Part shown: one piece after another, positions 35,071 to 45,257 of the stretch
How positions within the stretch are numbered: position 1 is the stretch's first letter
Layout: each line of letters starts with the position of its first letter
From: Labrenzia sp. THAF82
GTDB taxonomy: Bacteria; Pseudomonadota; Alphaproteobacteria; Rhizobiales; Stappiaceae
NCBI RefSeq assembly: GCF_009363435.1
Contig: NZ_CP045354.1
Location: 562,001 to 626,000 of the forward strand
Reading direction: 5' to 3'
Length of the DNA: 64,000 nucleotides
The notes under the pieces: model-generated
Databases searched by the model: none
Told to the model about the DNA's origin: nothing
Seen by the model: only the letters and a program-made list of their open reading frames with translations
Position numbers and translations under genes: made by a program

Positions 35071-35368
35071 AAAGTGATTGTTGGTGTGTGCTGGATAACT
35101 GAGAGATTTGCTCTTTGTTTGCCCTGGTGGGCCGGGGAGGGTGTTTATCGATATGCTTGTTCGGCGTGCAGGCTGCCGATTCCGGACCATTGCGTACAGT
35201 GGCGTGGGACGAATTGTCTTCGGCGGTTTTTGCTAAGCTTCGGTATATTTAAAGCAACAGCAATTGGGCTTCATTAGTCGTTGCTTCGGATACGCGAAAA
35301 AGAATGTCCTTGGAGATTTGTCAACCTATGTTATCAGAAAGTTTGAAGCAGAGGAGTTCGCTACCGCC

Positions 35369-36067
35369 ATGAGGGACGATCTATTCGGCATAGGTCTCTA
35401 CACTCCGGTCGAAGCAGAAAGGCTTCTGAAGGTCCCTTCCCGCAAGATTTCTCGCTGGCTTCGCGGCCATCAGATCAAGGGCAAAGGAAACTATGAGCCG
35501 CTCTGGACGCCCGAGGTCGATCTGGAAGATGGCAAGGTCTTCTTGGGGTTTCGAGATCTTATGGAAGTGCGTGTCGCTTCTGCATTTATAGAATGCGGCC
35601 TCTCCGCTAGGCGCGTTCGTACGGCTATCGACGAAGCCCGGCGTATCATCGGTCAAGATCATCCTTTGGCAACCAACCGTTTCCGAACCGATGGCCGGGA
35701 GATTTTTCTGCATGTTATCGAAACAGGCGAGGACGGTGAACAGCGCGAGCGGCTGCTGAACCTTTTCAAGAAACAATACGAGTTCAAGGGATTTATCGAG
35801 CCCATCTTAAAAACCGTTGATCTCGGTGAGGACGGGACCCCGTCCGCGTGGTGGCCAGCTGGTCGTCGTTTTCTAATTGTTATTGACCCGGCACGAGCCT
35901 TTGGCGCCCCCATAGATTCCGCCTCATCAGTGCCGACATCTGTTTTGGCAAATGCAGCCCGCGAAATGGGCTTACGCGAGGCGGCGCGAGCATATGAAGT
36001 CAGTGAATCCTCGGTGCGTAATGCGCTAGAGTTTGAAACATCCATGGAATATCGACAAGCAGCGTGA
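35369..36067 (+). CDS. VapB45-like antitoxin (DUF433-type)
   Basis: About 232 residues from MRDDLFGIGLYTPVEAERLL, a MerR-like N-terminal helix-turn-helix (TPVEAERLLKVPSRKISRWL) followed by a DUF433-like region with EVRVASAFIECGLSARRVRT and a C-terminal helix-turn-helix (GLREAARAYEVSESSVRNAL). The frame is open from a TTG at 35264, but ATG 35369 has GAGGAG upstream and matches the family start. Overlaps the toxin by four bases. Confidence 0.72.
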   Translation: MRDDLFGIGLYTPVEAERLLKVPSRKISRWLRGHQIKGKGNYEPLWTPEVDLEDGKVFLGFRDLMEVRVASAFIECGLSARRVRTAIDEARRIIGQDHPLATNRFRTDGREIFLHVIETGEDGEQRERLLNLFKKQYEFKGFIEPILKTVDLGEDGTPSAWWPAGRRFLIVIDPARAFGAPIDSASSVPTSVLANAAREMGLREAARAYEVSESSVRNALEFETSMEYRQAA

Positions 36068-36498
36068 AGGTCTTCTTCGACAATTGTACAGCGCCGGTCT
36101 TGGCTGAGACGCTAAATGCCTTTGTCCAAAAAGAGGGACTTGCTGCTTTTCACATATCAAAAGTTCCTGGGTTGCCTAACGGTCGCCACTCAAAGGATGT
36201 GGAGTGGATTGAGTTTCTTCGCAGAAACCCGCAAACGTGGATGTTCATCACAGGTGACGGACGTTTAATGAAAAACCGAGCAGAGCGGGCCGCACTTAGA
36301 AGTGCCGGGCTTCATGGATTTGTTCTCGCTCCGGGCTATCAAAAGACGCCACTCCACCAAGTTGCTGCAGCTCTAATCTGGAAATGGCCGGAGATGCTTA
36401 AACTCACAGAGTTACTCTCGCCGCCCACTATGCACGAGATACCGATCAGGATCGGAACGAAGCCTAGCCCTACTTTGGCAGGTTTTTGTGAGTTTTGA
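36064..36498 (+). CDS. VapC45-like PIN-fold toxin, C-terminus altered by IS701
   Basis: PIN-like RNase toxin: MKVFFDNCTAPVLAETLNAF (first Asp), HSKDVEWIEFLRRNPQ (Asp/Glu) and WMFITGDGRLMKNRAERAAL (GDGR acidic site). The IS701 element begins at 36459, so the last 13 codons are supplied by the IS. The catalytic part is complete, so activity may persist. Transcriptionally coupled to the upstream antitoxin (GTGA overlap). Confidence 0.75.
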   Translation: MKVFFDNCTAPVLAETLNAFVQKEGLAAFHISKVPGLPNGRHSKDVEWIEFLRRNPQTWMFITGDGRLMKNRAERAALRSAGLHGFVLAPGYQKTPLHQVAAALIWKWPEMLKLTELLSPPTMHEIPIRIGTKPSPTLAGFCEF

Positions 36499-37908
36499 TT
36501 TTGGAGGATTCCCCGACGGAGTTTTCGGTGCTTCATATAAGACCGGCTTTAGGAGGTGTCGGTCATGGATGGGAATTGGCAAAGTGATCTCGAAGGTTGG
36601 TTAGCGCCGTTTTTGGTAGCGCTTCGTCACAAGACGCGTGCCCGGATGTGCCCGGCCTATATTGAAGGTTTGATCGGTCCAGGAGACCGCAAGAGCATTC
36701 AGCCGATGGCGGAGAGGACGGGCGCAGCCAGTTACGATCAGTTTCACCATTTCATTGCGAGCAGTCCCTGGGATCCTGCTCCAGTCGAAGCCGCATTGCT
36801 CAGCGAAGCTGACCGACAGGTTGGCGGGAACGATGCATGGCTGATTATCGACGACACCGCACTGCCCAAAAAGGGGAACCACTCGGTCGGCGTGGCCCCG
36901 CAATATGCTTCGGCATTGGGGAAACGGGCGAACTGCCAGACGCTGGTATCCGTGACGCTGGCTTCGAATGAAGTGCCTGTCATGGTCGGCTTGCGGCTCT
37001 TTCTGCCGGAGAGCTGGATCTGCGATACCGCCCGGCTTGATCACGCCAGAGTTCCTGATGATGTTCGTGACTACAAGACCAAGCCCGAGATCGCCTTGGC
37101 GGAAATCGACCGGGTTCGTGCAGCAGGTGTGCGTTTTGGTTGCGTCCTTGCCGATGCCGGATATGGCTTGAGTGCTCCTTTCCGGCAGGCTTTGAGCGCA
37201 CGCGGGTTGACCTGGGCCGTTGGCATCCCGTTCAAGCAAAAGGTTTATCCCGCAGACGTGAAGATGATCTTCCCTGTCGCCAAACGCGGCCGCCCGCGCC
37301 AGCGGCACATTCCCGATACAAAGTCGATCACAGCGCAGGCCATGTTGGAAACCGCAAAGTGGCAGAAGGTCAGTTGGCGGCGCGGGACCAAGGGAGCCCT
37401 TTCGGCACGCTTTGCAGCTGTGCGGGTCCGGATCGCAGACGGTCCACCTCAGCGCATTCGCGACATGGGTGCCCAGCACCTGCCGGGAGAGGAGGTCTGG
37501 GTCGTCGGCGAGCACCGCTCGACCGGCGAGCGCAAATACTATCTGTCCAACTTTCCCGCAGAAGCGACACTCAAACAACTTGCCGGCGCCATCAAGGCGC
37601 GTTGGATCTGCGAACAGGCACATCAACAGCTCAAAGAGGAACTCGGTCTGGATCACTTTGAAGGACGATCGTGGACTGGGCTTCACCGGCACGCATTAAT
37701 GACGATGATCGCCTTTGCCTTCCTGCAATCCCGACGCCTTAAGCAAGCGACAGGGGAAAAAAAGAATCTCCGGACCTCCGCCGCAACCAACACTGCCTGC
37801 CGTCCGGACGGAAATCCTGAAAATCATTCAAAAACCTCCGCCCGAAAGATGCCCTCATTGCCGGAAATCTATCTTTGAGAAAAACCTGCCAAAGTAGTGC
37901 TAGGCTTC
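36459..37908 (+). mobile_element. IS701-family insertion sequence, about 1.45 kb
   Basis: Inverted repeats GAAGCCTAGCCCTACTTTGG (36459 onward) and the complement of GAAGCCTAGCACTACTTTGG ending at 37908 flank one transposase gene. It was inserted into the 3' end of the vapC45-like gene. The right side abuts a degenerate IS5 element. Confidence 0.82.
36565..37878 (+). CDS. IS701-family transposase
   Basis: About 437 residues, DDE-type: DAWLIIDDTALPKKGNHSVG (first Asp), FGCVLADAGYGLSAPFRQAL (second Asp) and RWICEQAHQQLKEELGLDHF (Glu region). ATG 36565 has AGGAGG nine bases upstream. Full length, apparently intact, unlike most mobile genes in this window. Confidence 0.9.
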   Translation: MDGNWQSDLEGWLAPFLVALRHKTRARMCPAYIEGLIGPGDRKSIQPMAERTGAASYDQFHHFIASSPWDPAPVEAALLSEADRQVGGNDAWLIIDDTALPKKGNHSVGVAPQYASALGKRANCQTLVSVTLASNEVPVMVGLRLFLPESWICDTARLDHARVPDDVRDYKTKPEIALAEIDRVRAAGVRFGCVLADAGYGLSAPFRQALSARGLTWAVGIPFKQKVYPADVKMIFPVAKRGRPRQRHIPDTKSITAQAMLETAKWQKVSWRRGTKGALSARFAAVRVRIADGPPQRIRDMGAQHLPGEEVWVVGEHRSTGERKYYLSNFPAEATLKQLAGAIKARWICEQAHQQLKEELGLDHFEGRSWTGLHRHALMTMIAFAFLQSRRLKQATGEKKNLRTSAATNTACRPDGNPENHSKTSARKMPSLPEIYL

Positions 37909-37912
37909 AGAC

Positions 37913-38671
37913 TCATAACCAGTAGCATACGGTTGCCGCGAGGCAGAGGGACGGCAGAAAGTTCCTGGCATTGCGGTCATGGCGTGTTGCGATCCTGCGA
38001 AACTCCTTGAGCCTGCCGAACATCCTCTCGATAACGTTTCTGCTCTTGTAAAGGTATGGCGAGAAACAGTTTTTCCATTTGCGTGTTTTGCGGGGCGGGA
38101 TATTTGGCAGCGAACTGCGCGCCTCGACGGCTCGGCGGATCCGGTCACTGTCGTAGCCTTTATCGCCATGCAGAACGCCGTTTGCCGGAACGAGCGGCAA
38201 GAGTGCCTAAGCTCCCGTGAAATCCGAGACATTGGCTCCCGTCAGGTGGAAGGCGATTGGGCGTCCCTTGTTGTCGCTCAGGGCATGGAATTTTGTTCCC
38301 GGACCACCACGAGCTCGGCCCAGGGCGTGGGCTTGAGCCCCCCTTTGCCGCTGTGGGCGACCCGGTGCGCCCGAACGGCTGTGCTTTCGATCATCACTTC
38401 CAGAACAGGACCGCCGGTTTGGGACAATGTGTCGAAGATCCCTGTCAAGACACCTTTCTCCGACCAGCGGACAAAGCGATTGTAGAGGGTTTTCCTACGG
38501 CCCGTAGACCTCCGGCGCATCGACCCGCCGACCGCCCGACTTCAGAACATGAATGATGCCACCGATCACCCGCCGGTCATCGACACGGGCCTTGCCCCGC
38601 GTGTCGGTCGGCAACAGCGACTGCAACTTCGAAAACTGCTCATCGCTGAGCCAGAACAAACTATCGGACAT
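37913..38671 (-). pseudogene. IS5-family transposase, frameshifted
   Basis: Minus-strand frames together give a complete IS5-type transposase: MSDSLFWLSDEQFSKLQSLL start at 38671, RKTLYNRFVRWSEKGVLTGI, VMIESTAVRAHRVAHSGKGG (Asp replaced by Glu in this reading), HGDKGYDSDRIRRAVEARSS and SRNVIERMFGRLKEFRRIAT. At least two frame changes occur (near 38500 and 38270), so it is inactive. Confidence 0.78.
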
Positions 38672-39162
38672 CGCCCAACTACTGTTTAGGAGCTTGAAGC
38701 AGACTTCAACTGATTTGCATACTCATTTTATGGGTCTGAAGCCTAAACTGGCGGCTTTGTCTGGCGAATTTGGTGCTCCGAGCAAGCGCGATGCAGATCG
38801 GCGCCTGCGGGTCGATTGAACACGTCAGTGGCCTCTTTCCACATGACATTGCGCCAATTCGGTGAATCAGGTCTATTCAACCTTGCCTCGCAAAAATGAC
38901 TAGGCATGATCTGCGGTCACGCGATTCGACCCTTTTGAGAGCTGAAGCAGCCCGACGGATCTGACCCGGCAATTTCCGGCATCGCCCAGAACAGAAAGGA
39001 AAACGGAGCCCTAGAACGCAACCCGTCATCGGAACGAACCGACAACGGCAGATGCGCTTCAAGAACTTTAGCACCTTTCTTGTAGTGCATCCCCGACATT
39101 GCTGTCAATCCTGATCACCGTTTCGGTGAACCGATTTTTGTTGCCTGGTCTCAGTGAAAAAC
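38672..39162. other. repC upstream region, no gene recognised
   Basis: About 490 bp with no convincing open frame. In RepABC plasmids the region before repC carries a counter-transcribed RNA; a short hairpin (39115-39129) followed by a T-run is the only such structure I see. No repA or repB precedes repC. Confidence 0.45.
39115..39139 (+). terminator. Terminator-like hairpin just before repC
   Basis: TCACCG-TTT-CGGTGA followed by ACCGATTTTT, ending 23 bp before the repC start. It could attenuate repC transcription or belong to an incompatibility RNA. Confidence 0.4.
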
Positions 39163-40635
39163 ATGGACCAAGACAAATCGTTCTCACAGCGTGCGAGCGC
39201 GCGCCCTGCCGCTCGTCCGCACATCGCCAGTTTCCGCAAACTGTCCGATGGAATTCTCGCCAGCGCCACCCTGGCTGCGCACGATGACCGACCGGAGGTC
39301 GCCAAGGCGGAACTCGCCCGAACGCTCAAACGTGCAGCATCGGTCCTCGGCATCCGGCGCACGGCCTATTAGATCCTTGATATCCTGCTCGGCCTGGTCC
39401 GGCCGGAAGACTTTGCACCCGGCAAGCGTCCTGTCGTCGCGATCTCGAATGACCGCCTGATGCAATACACCGGCGCGTCTATCAAGACCGTCTCGCGCTG
39501 TTTGAAATCCCTGGTCGAAGCCGGCATCCTTGCTTATCGGGACAGCCCGACCGGTCGTCGCTATGTCTACCGGAAGAATGACGGCACGCCGGACGAGGCT
39601 TACGGGCTTGATTTCACGCCCGCCTGTTTCAATCTCGCGACCTTTGCGGTCTTGGCTGATGACTATCGGGAAGCGCTCAACCGGGAGCGCAACGCGAAGC
39701 GTGCTGTCACGCGGCTCTCCCGAGCCATCATCGATCTGGTGGAGGCAGCAGGATCGGACTTTTCAGACTATGCCACTCATGCCGAGAAGCTGGTGGCCGA
39801 GCTGCGACATGATCCGGAGGCCTGTACTGAGTGGCTTCAGGCGCTTTATGACGATGCTCTTATGGCTGTGGAAAGTCTGCGTCAGAAAACATCGGAAAAA
39901 GCCTCAAAGCAGGCTGAAATGTCCCCCGCGGGCGGTCAGAATGTCCCCCGCTTATATAATACAACCCAATCACCTTCTGTATTTATTGGTAACAAGCGGA
40001 CTTGCTCTAACGAGCAAGAAGTCAACCTGAAAACTGACAACGGCTGCGCCGTTGAAATGGCTCTTGACGAAGAGCCTTGCGGAGCGGGCAGGGAAGCGCA
40101 ACATCTGAATGAACAAGCGGAAACGTCAGAAAACAGCCGTTCCGGTAGGCGTGTGGGCGATACACTCGCTCAATCGGATACTGACGTCGCCTACGGCGCC
40201 GAGAAAGCTCCTGAAAAGGAGCAAGCGGAGCCGGGTGGGGGCAAATTGGCCTCCAAACACCCGCAGAAGCGCCCAAGTGGAGCGAATTTCCTGAGTTCTG
40301 CATCTTTGGATGCAGTTTCGATCTCCTTGCTGGAAAGCGCCTGTACGGCCGTTCAAAGCGATTTTGGACTGTCTCTGGCAAGCTGGCCGGAATTGGTGTC
40401 TGCGGCTGAAGTCATGCTGGTGGGGATAGGTCTCAGTGAACCCGCCTACGCCCAGGCTTTCGGCCGGCTTGGAAGGCAGGCTGCCGCAGCTATTCTGGCG
40501 GTCGTTGCCGAAAAGGCCTTGCGAGACCCCGAAAAGATCAGCTCGCCTGGCGGATATTTCAGGGCGTGCTGCGACCGGGCTGCGGAAGGAAAGTTGGCGC
40601 TCGCAAAGTCCCTGTTCGGTCTGGCTGCGAAATGA
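39163..40635 (+). pseudogene. repC: Plasmid replicase RepC, full length but with one in-frame TAG
   Basis: RepC initiates replication at an origin inside its own gene. The frame starts MDQDKSFSQRASARPAARPH, runs LKRAASVLGIRRTAY, meets TAG at 39370-39372 where Gln is expected, then continues unbroken through ILDILLGLVRPEDFAPGKRP, ASIKTVSRCLKSLVEAGILA and AYGLDFTPACFNL to AEKALRDPEKISSPGGYFRA. Apart from the single TAG the gene looks normal in length (about 490 codons). An internal start would give a protein lacking about 70-100 residues. The low-GC stretch near 39950-40050 may mark the embedded origin. Confidence 0.82.
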
Positions 40636-40726
40636 GCTCTGTCAGGTAAATGTGATGGCTAGCCGTCATCTGCCATCTTGATGGCAATTCGATTGTTCGC
40701 TATATTTAGAACGAAGGAGACCTCTC

Positions 40727-40975
40727 GTGGCTGAACCTCAACTTTCCGTACGCAGTGCCAAGGCGCGGGACCTGGCACATCGCCTTGCTCGCCGTGAACA
40801 CCGTTCGATCGCCGACATCGTCGAACGTGCCCTCGAGGCATACGAAGTGCGTGAGGCCGGCAAGGAACCGGCCGCGGACTTTTACGCCCGTGTTGCAGAA
40901 AGCTCGGGCACCGATATCGATCTTGAAGAAGTGATTCGCGAAAATCGCAAAGTCCATCTGGGACCGGAGCTTTGA
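40727..40975 (+). CDS. vapB: VapB-family antitoxin
   Basis: An 82-residue antitoxin: MAEPQLSVRSAKARDLAHRL and HRSIADIVERALEAYE form a short ribbon-helix-helix/Phd-like DNA-binding part, with an acidic C-terminus for toxin binding. GAAGGAG precedes the start. Its stop overlaps the toxin start. Confidence 0.85.
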   Translation: MAEPQLSVRSAKARDLAHRLARREHRSIADIVERALEAYEVREAGKEPAADFYARVAESSGTDIDLEEVIRENRKVHLGPEL

Positions 40976-41385
40976 TTTTCCTCGACACAAATGTGATCTC
41001 GGAAACGTTGAAAAAAACTCCTGAACCGGGAGTGATCGCGTGGTTGGTACGGCACGACGCAGAATTGGCGCTTTCGACGGTTGTCATCGCCGAGATAGCA
41101 TTCGGTATACAGAAAATCCGGCCGGATCAGCGTGCCGATCGTCTGGAACAAGGCCTTTCAGACTGGCGGCGCAGGTTTGCCGATCGGATTTTTGGCCTGA
41201 CTGAAACGGCGGCATTGGCATATGGCAACCTCATGGGCGAGGCGGCTCGCAAAGGCCGCGGAATGTCTGCGCCGGACGGAATGATTGCCGCGATCGCACG
41301 TATCAATGGCGGTCGACTGGCCACCCGCAATCTGAACGACTTCCAGACGACCGGCCTCGAGCTCATTTCGCCCTGGGAAATCTAA
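40972..41385 (+). CDS. vapC: VapC PIN-domain toxin
   Basis: PIN-domain ribonuclease of about 137 residues: MIFLDTNVISETLKKTPEPG (first Asp), STVVIAEIAFGIQKI (Glu), SAPDGMIAAIARINGGRLAT (third acidic) and TRNLNDFQTTGLELISPWEI. TTG start overlapping the vapB TGA. All four acidic positions are present, so the pair appears functional and would stabilise the linked repC replicon. Confidence 0.9.
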   Translation: MIFLDTNVISETLKKTPEPGVIAWLVRHDAELALSTVVIAEIAFGIQKIRPDQRADRLEQGLSDWRRRFADRIFGLTETAALAYGNLMGEAARKGRGMSAPDGMIAAIARINGGRLATRNLNDFQTTGLELISPWEI

Positions 41386-41430
41386 TTCTGTCAGCAGGGC
41401 ACTGCACCATGCTGAAGGAAATTGGAAGGT

Positions 41431-41535
41431 TTACCCCTCCGCTACAGTCAAAAGACCGGATCTGCGAGCCCGGTCGATGAGGTTCTTGACGGAAGACGGC
41501 GACCATTTCGTTCCGCCTCGCGGCGTACGCTCGTG
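41431..41535 (-). pseudogene. C-terminal fragment of a serine recombinase
   Basis: Minus-strand reading ERTPRGGTKWSPSSVKNLID then RARRSGLLTVAEG and a stop, the recombinase zinc-ribbon/HTH end. Cut at 41535 by the Tn3-family transposon; the rest of the gene is not on the other side. Confidence 0.68.
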
Positions 41536-41593
41536 GGCCCCATCGGAAGGTTTGTGCGTAGGATTACTCCAAGGTGGAACTTTCCGCGAACAC

Positions 41594-42163
41594 TCATAGT
41601 GGGTTGTTGTTTCTGATCATCTTGTAAGCGGTTGATCTGCCTATGCCGAGGTGTTTTGCGGCCTGAGCGACGGATTTTCCGGCACTGACGAGATCCTGGA
41701 GGGCTGAGATTGTCTCGGGCTGCAATGGCGGCCGCCCCGGGGTGCGGCCATGCTTTCGGGCGTTGATCAGGCCATCTTTGGTGCGTTCAGAGATCAGACG
41801 GCGCTCGAAATGAGCGATGGCCCCGAAGACATGGAACACGAGTTCACCGGCAGCGGATGTCGTGTCGATCCGTTCCTCGAGACTGATCAGATTGATCTCT
41901 CTGGCCTTGAGGTCATCGACGGTTTCCAGAAGCTCTTTGAGTGAGCGTCCCAATCGATCGAGGCGGATGACGGCGAGGGTGTCGTTGGGCCGTGCCTGCT
42001 CAAGCAGGTCTGCCAAACCGGGCCGGTTGAACGTCTTGCCGGAGATCACATCCTCGAACACGCGAATAGCACCGTGCTGCAGCAACCGGTCTCTCTGGCC
42101 GGACAGGTCTTGATCGGCGGTCGAGACCCTTGCGTATCCGAGAATGTCGCCAGTGCGTGGCAT
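41594..42163 (-). CDS. tnpR: Tn3-family resolvase TnpR
   Basis: Serine recombinase of about 189 residues: GYARVSTADQDLSGQRDRLL (catalytic Ser in RVST), ISGKTFNRPGLADLL, VIRLDRLGRSLKELLETVDD and a C-terminal helix-turn-helix (SVAQAAKHLGIGRSTAYKMI). ATG 42163 (MPRTGDILGYARVS) is the natural start although the frame is open further upstream. Confidence 0.93.
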   Translation of the reverse strand: MPRTGDILGYARVSTADQDLSGQRDRLLQHGAIRVFEDVISGKTFNRPGLADLLEQARPNDTLAVIRLDRLGRSLKELLETVDDLKAREINLISLEERIDTTSAAGELVFHVFGAIAHFERRLISERTKDGLINARKHGRTPGRPPLQPETISALQDLVSAGKSVAQAAKHLGIGRSTAYKMIRNNNPL

Positions 42164-42302
42164 GATGTCTCCAAAACGAACGGTTTGAGGACATCTTCCC
42201 AGAAGGTGGGAAATCATCCTTCCGAGTATCGATATCTGTCTATTTAATAGTCTCCATATTAAGGCGTGTCCAGAAAACTTCAATACCGTTTTGAGGACAC
42301 CT
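42164..42302. promoter_or_regulatory. res site and divergent promoters of the Tn3 element
   Basis: The 139-bp gap between tnpR and tnpA contains related motifs (GGTTTGAGGACAT near 42182 and GTTTTGAGGACACC near 42290) beside both starts, as expected for resolvase-binding subsites that also repress both genes. Confidence 0.6.
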
Positions 42303-45257
42303 ATGCCCCCTCGCTCACTGCTTTCCGCCCGTGCTCGCGCAGACCTCTTCGTCATCCCGACAGACCCTGATGACCTGATACGCCATTACCTGTTTTTGCC
42401 GTCGGATCTGGACCTGATCCGCACCCGCCGTCGCGATGAAAACCGGCTTGGCCTGGCAGTCCATGTCTCTCTTCTTCGCTATCCTGGCCAAGGTTGGCGC
42501 GATGGAGTGGTATTGCCGACAGCCCTCCTGGACTGGCTTGGGGATCAACTTCATCTCTCGGCGTCACATCTTCAGAATTACGCCAGCCGCGGGGCGACAC
42601 GGGCGGCGCATCAAGCTCTTGCGTTGCAGCATTTGGATCTGCCCCCGTTCTCCAAAGCGCATATGGCGATGGCAGAGGATATCGCCACGAGGGCGGCCTT
42701 CGCGACGGATCACGGCGTGAAGATTGTTGAGACGCTGGTTGCGGAGCTGCGTAAGAAGCATCTGTTGTTGCCGAGCGTGGACACGCTTGAGCGCCTTGCG
42801 CTTAAAGGGCGGGCACGCGCCCGGCGCGAGGCTGCCGCGGCGCTGTTTGATGCTCTCTCACCTGACGAACGGGTCCAGTTGCAGGCGCTCTTGGTCAAGG
42901 ATCCGTTTGTCGGGCAAACGCGGCTCACATGGTTGCGGGGCTATCCGCACTCCGCCAGCCCGGCCAACATGAGCGCGCTTCTGGATCGCCTGAAATATCT
43001 GCGATCGCTGAATTTACCGCCAAACCTTGGGCACGGCCTTCACCCGGACCGGCTGCTCAAGTTTGCGCGCGAGGGCGCTGTGGCGCCTGTGAGCTTGCTG
43101 AACGATTTTGGTGAACGGAGGCGGATCGCCACGCTCGCGGCGCAGATGGCGGATTTATCCATCACACTCACCGATGCTACGATCGCCATGTTCGAGCGGC
43201 TGACAGGCCAGCTCTTCTCACGATCCCGCAATCGCCAGGAGGAGGTCTGGCGCATGGGCAAGACCAAGGTTGGCAAACTGATGCAGCTCTTCGGCGCGTC
43301 CATTGATGCCATGGCCCGCGCACAAGATTTGGGGCAAGATCCCTTTGCTGCGTTGGATGCGGATGTCGGGTGGGAACCACTCTTGGGCAAGCGTGACGAA
43401 ATCGCTGGCTTTGGGGAGCTGGCAACCAGTGATCCGCTCGCGCTGGCGGCGGAACGCTATACCTATATGCGCAAGTTCGCTCCTGCCTTCCTTGATGCGT
43501 TCGAGTTCAAGGCTTCCGACGCAGGGGATGACCTCAAGGACGCAATCACCTTGCTGCGCGACCAGAACCGCACAGGCAAACGCAAGTTGCCCGACGATCC
43601 ACCGATGCCGTTTGCGGCCAAGCATTGGCAGTCGCTGATCATCCAGGATGGTCAGCCACAACGGCGCGTGTATGAGACCGCCGTTGTCTCAACCTTGCGA
43701 GAGCGCCTGCGCGCCGGGGGTGTTTGGGTCGACGGCAGTCGAGAATATCGGCGGTTCGACAGCTACCTGAAGCCCAGGGACACAGCCGAAATCATCATGC
43801 GGGATGCGGGCTTCGAAACCGATCCAGACGCATGGTTGTCTGACCGGCGAGCAACGATGGCGAATCGCCTTGAGCAGGTGGAACGTGCCCTGAAGCACAA
43901 TGCGCTCCCTGGTGCCCGCATTGAACGCGGGCGGTTGAAGATTACGCCGCATGACGCGGTCACACCGCCCGCTGCTGTTCGCTTGGAACGGGCGATCGAT
44001 GCCGTGATGCCGCGCATCCGCATCACGGAATTGCTCTGGGAGGTGGATGCGCAGACCGGGTTCCTCAATGCCTTCACCGACCTGCGGTCTGGCAAGCAGC
44101 ATGATGAACCCGCAGCCGTTCTGGCTACGATCCTGGTCGGGGCCACCAATCTTGGTCTGGAACGGATGGCACATGCTTCATCGCGCATCAGCCATGCGCA
44201 GTTGACCTGGGCGCAGACATGGTACCTTCGGCCGGAGACATTCGCGGATGCCCTGGGCCGCATTGTCGATGCCCATCATAGTCTGCCCTTTGCGCAGCAC
44301 TGGGGCACGGCGGAGCACAGCTCATCGGATGGGCAGTTCTTCGCGGCCAGTCGCGGCAGCGGGCTCATCAACGCCAAATATGGACCAGATCCCGGTCTGA
44401 AGATCTACTCCTTCTTGTCGGGTCAGTACGGATCATTCCATTCCAATGTCATCGGCGCGACCGCAGGCGAAGCCCCCTTCGTGCTTGATAGCCTCCTGAG
44501 CAACCCAGCCAGCTTTGACCCGCTTGTGCATTACACCGATACCGGCGGCGTGTCGGACCACGTCTTCGCCCTGTTCCATCTCTTGGGGATGACGTTTGCC
44601 CCGCGCTTGCGCGACTTTCCCGATCGGCGGCTGGCATGCTTCGGAAGCACGAAGGCATGGCCCACCCTGGCCCCCCTCATCGGGAAGCCCATCAACGAAG
44701 AGGTGATCCGGCAGCATTGGGGCGACATCATGCGGCTCGCGGCCAGCATCCGCGACAAGTCTCTGAAACCGTCTGAAATCTTGCGCAAGCTTGGAGCGTA
44801 CCGCCAGCAAAACCGGCTCTACCTTGCTTTGGGTGAAATCGGCCGGATCGAGCGCACGCTCTTCATGCTCGACTGGATCGAAAATGCCGACCTGCGCATG
44901 GAATGCCACGCAGGCCTCAACAAGAGTGAAGCGCGACACTCGCTGGCGCGGGCCGTCTTTGCCCACTCACAAGGGCGTATTCATGATAGCTCTGAAGCCG
45001 CCCAACAGAAGCGGGCCATGGCGCTCAACCTCGTCATCACCGCCATCACGTTCTGGAACACGCTCTACATGGACAAGGCCGCCAAGCACCTCGCGCAAAC
45101 CAGCCCGCTCTACGATGCCAAGCTGCTTGCCCACACATCACCCCTCGGGTGGGAGCATGTCAGCCTATCCGGCGATTTCGATTGGCATTCTGGAGCCGCA
45201 GACCGCAAAATTGCGCGACCCCTGAACATCAGGCCAGCCAGAGACTGGGGAACCTGA
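42303..45257 (+). CDS. tnpA: Tn3-family transposase TnpA
   Basis: Full-length 984-residue Tn3 transposase: N-terminal DUF4158 region (DLIRHYLFLPSDLDLIRTRR), and the catalytic DDE domain with HWGTAEHSSSDGQFFAASRG (first Asp region), VSDHVFALFHLLGMTFAPRL (second Asp) and ARHSLARAVFAHSQGRIHDS (Glu and the conserved end). ATG 42303; a TTG at 42291 is possible. No frameshift seen, so the transposon is probably active. Confidence 0.95.
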   Translation: MPPRSLLSARARADLFVIPTDPDDLIRHYLFLPSDLDLIRTRRRDENRLGLAVHVSLLRYPGQGWRDGVVLPTALLDWLGDQLHLSASHLQNYASRGATRAAHQALALQHLDLPPFSKAHMAMAEDIATRAAFATDHGVKIVETLVAELRKKHLLLPSVDTLERLALKGRARARREAAAALFDALSPDERVQLQALLVKDPFVGQTRLTWLRGYPHSASPANMSALLDRLKYLRSLNLPPNLGHGLHPDRLLKFAREGAVAPVSLLNDFGERRRIATLAAQMADLSITLTDATIAMFERLTGQLFSRSRNRQEEVWRMGKTKVGKLMQLFGASIDAMARAQDLGQDPFAALDADVGWEPLLGKRDEIAGFGELATSDPLALAAERYTYMRKFAPAFLDAFEFKASDAGDDLKDAITLLRDQNRTGKRKLPDDPPMPFAAKHWQSLIIQDGQPQRRVYETAVVSTLRERLRAGGVWVDGSREYRRFDSYLKPRDTAEIIMRDAGFETDPDAWLSDRRATMANRLEQVERALKHNALPGARIERGRLKITPHDAVTPPAAVRLERAIDAVMPRIRITELLWEVDAQTGFLNAFTDLRSGKQHDEPAAVLATILVGATNLGLERMAHASSRISHAQLTWAQTWYLRPETFADALGRIVDAHHSLPFAQHWGTAEHSSSDGQFFAASRGSGLINAKYGPDPGLKIYSFLSGQYGSFHSNVIGATAGEAPFVLDSLLSNPASFDPLVHYTDTGGVSDHVFALFHLLGMTFAPRLRDFPDRRLACFGSTKAWPTLAPLIGKPINEEVIRQHWGDIMRLAASIRDKSLKPSEILRKLGAYRQQNRLYLALGEIGRIERTLFMLDWIENADLRMECHAGLNKSEARHSLARAVFAHSQGRIHDSSEAAQQKRAMALNLVITAITFWNTLYMDKAAKHLAQTSPLYDAKLLAHTSPLGWEHVSLSGDFDWHSGAADRKIARPLNIRPARDWGT

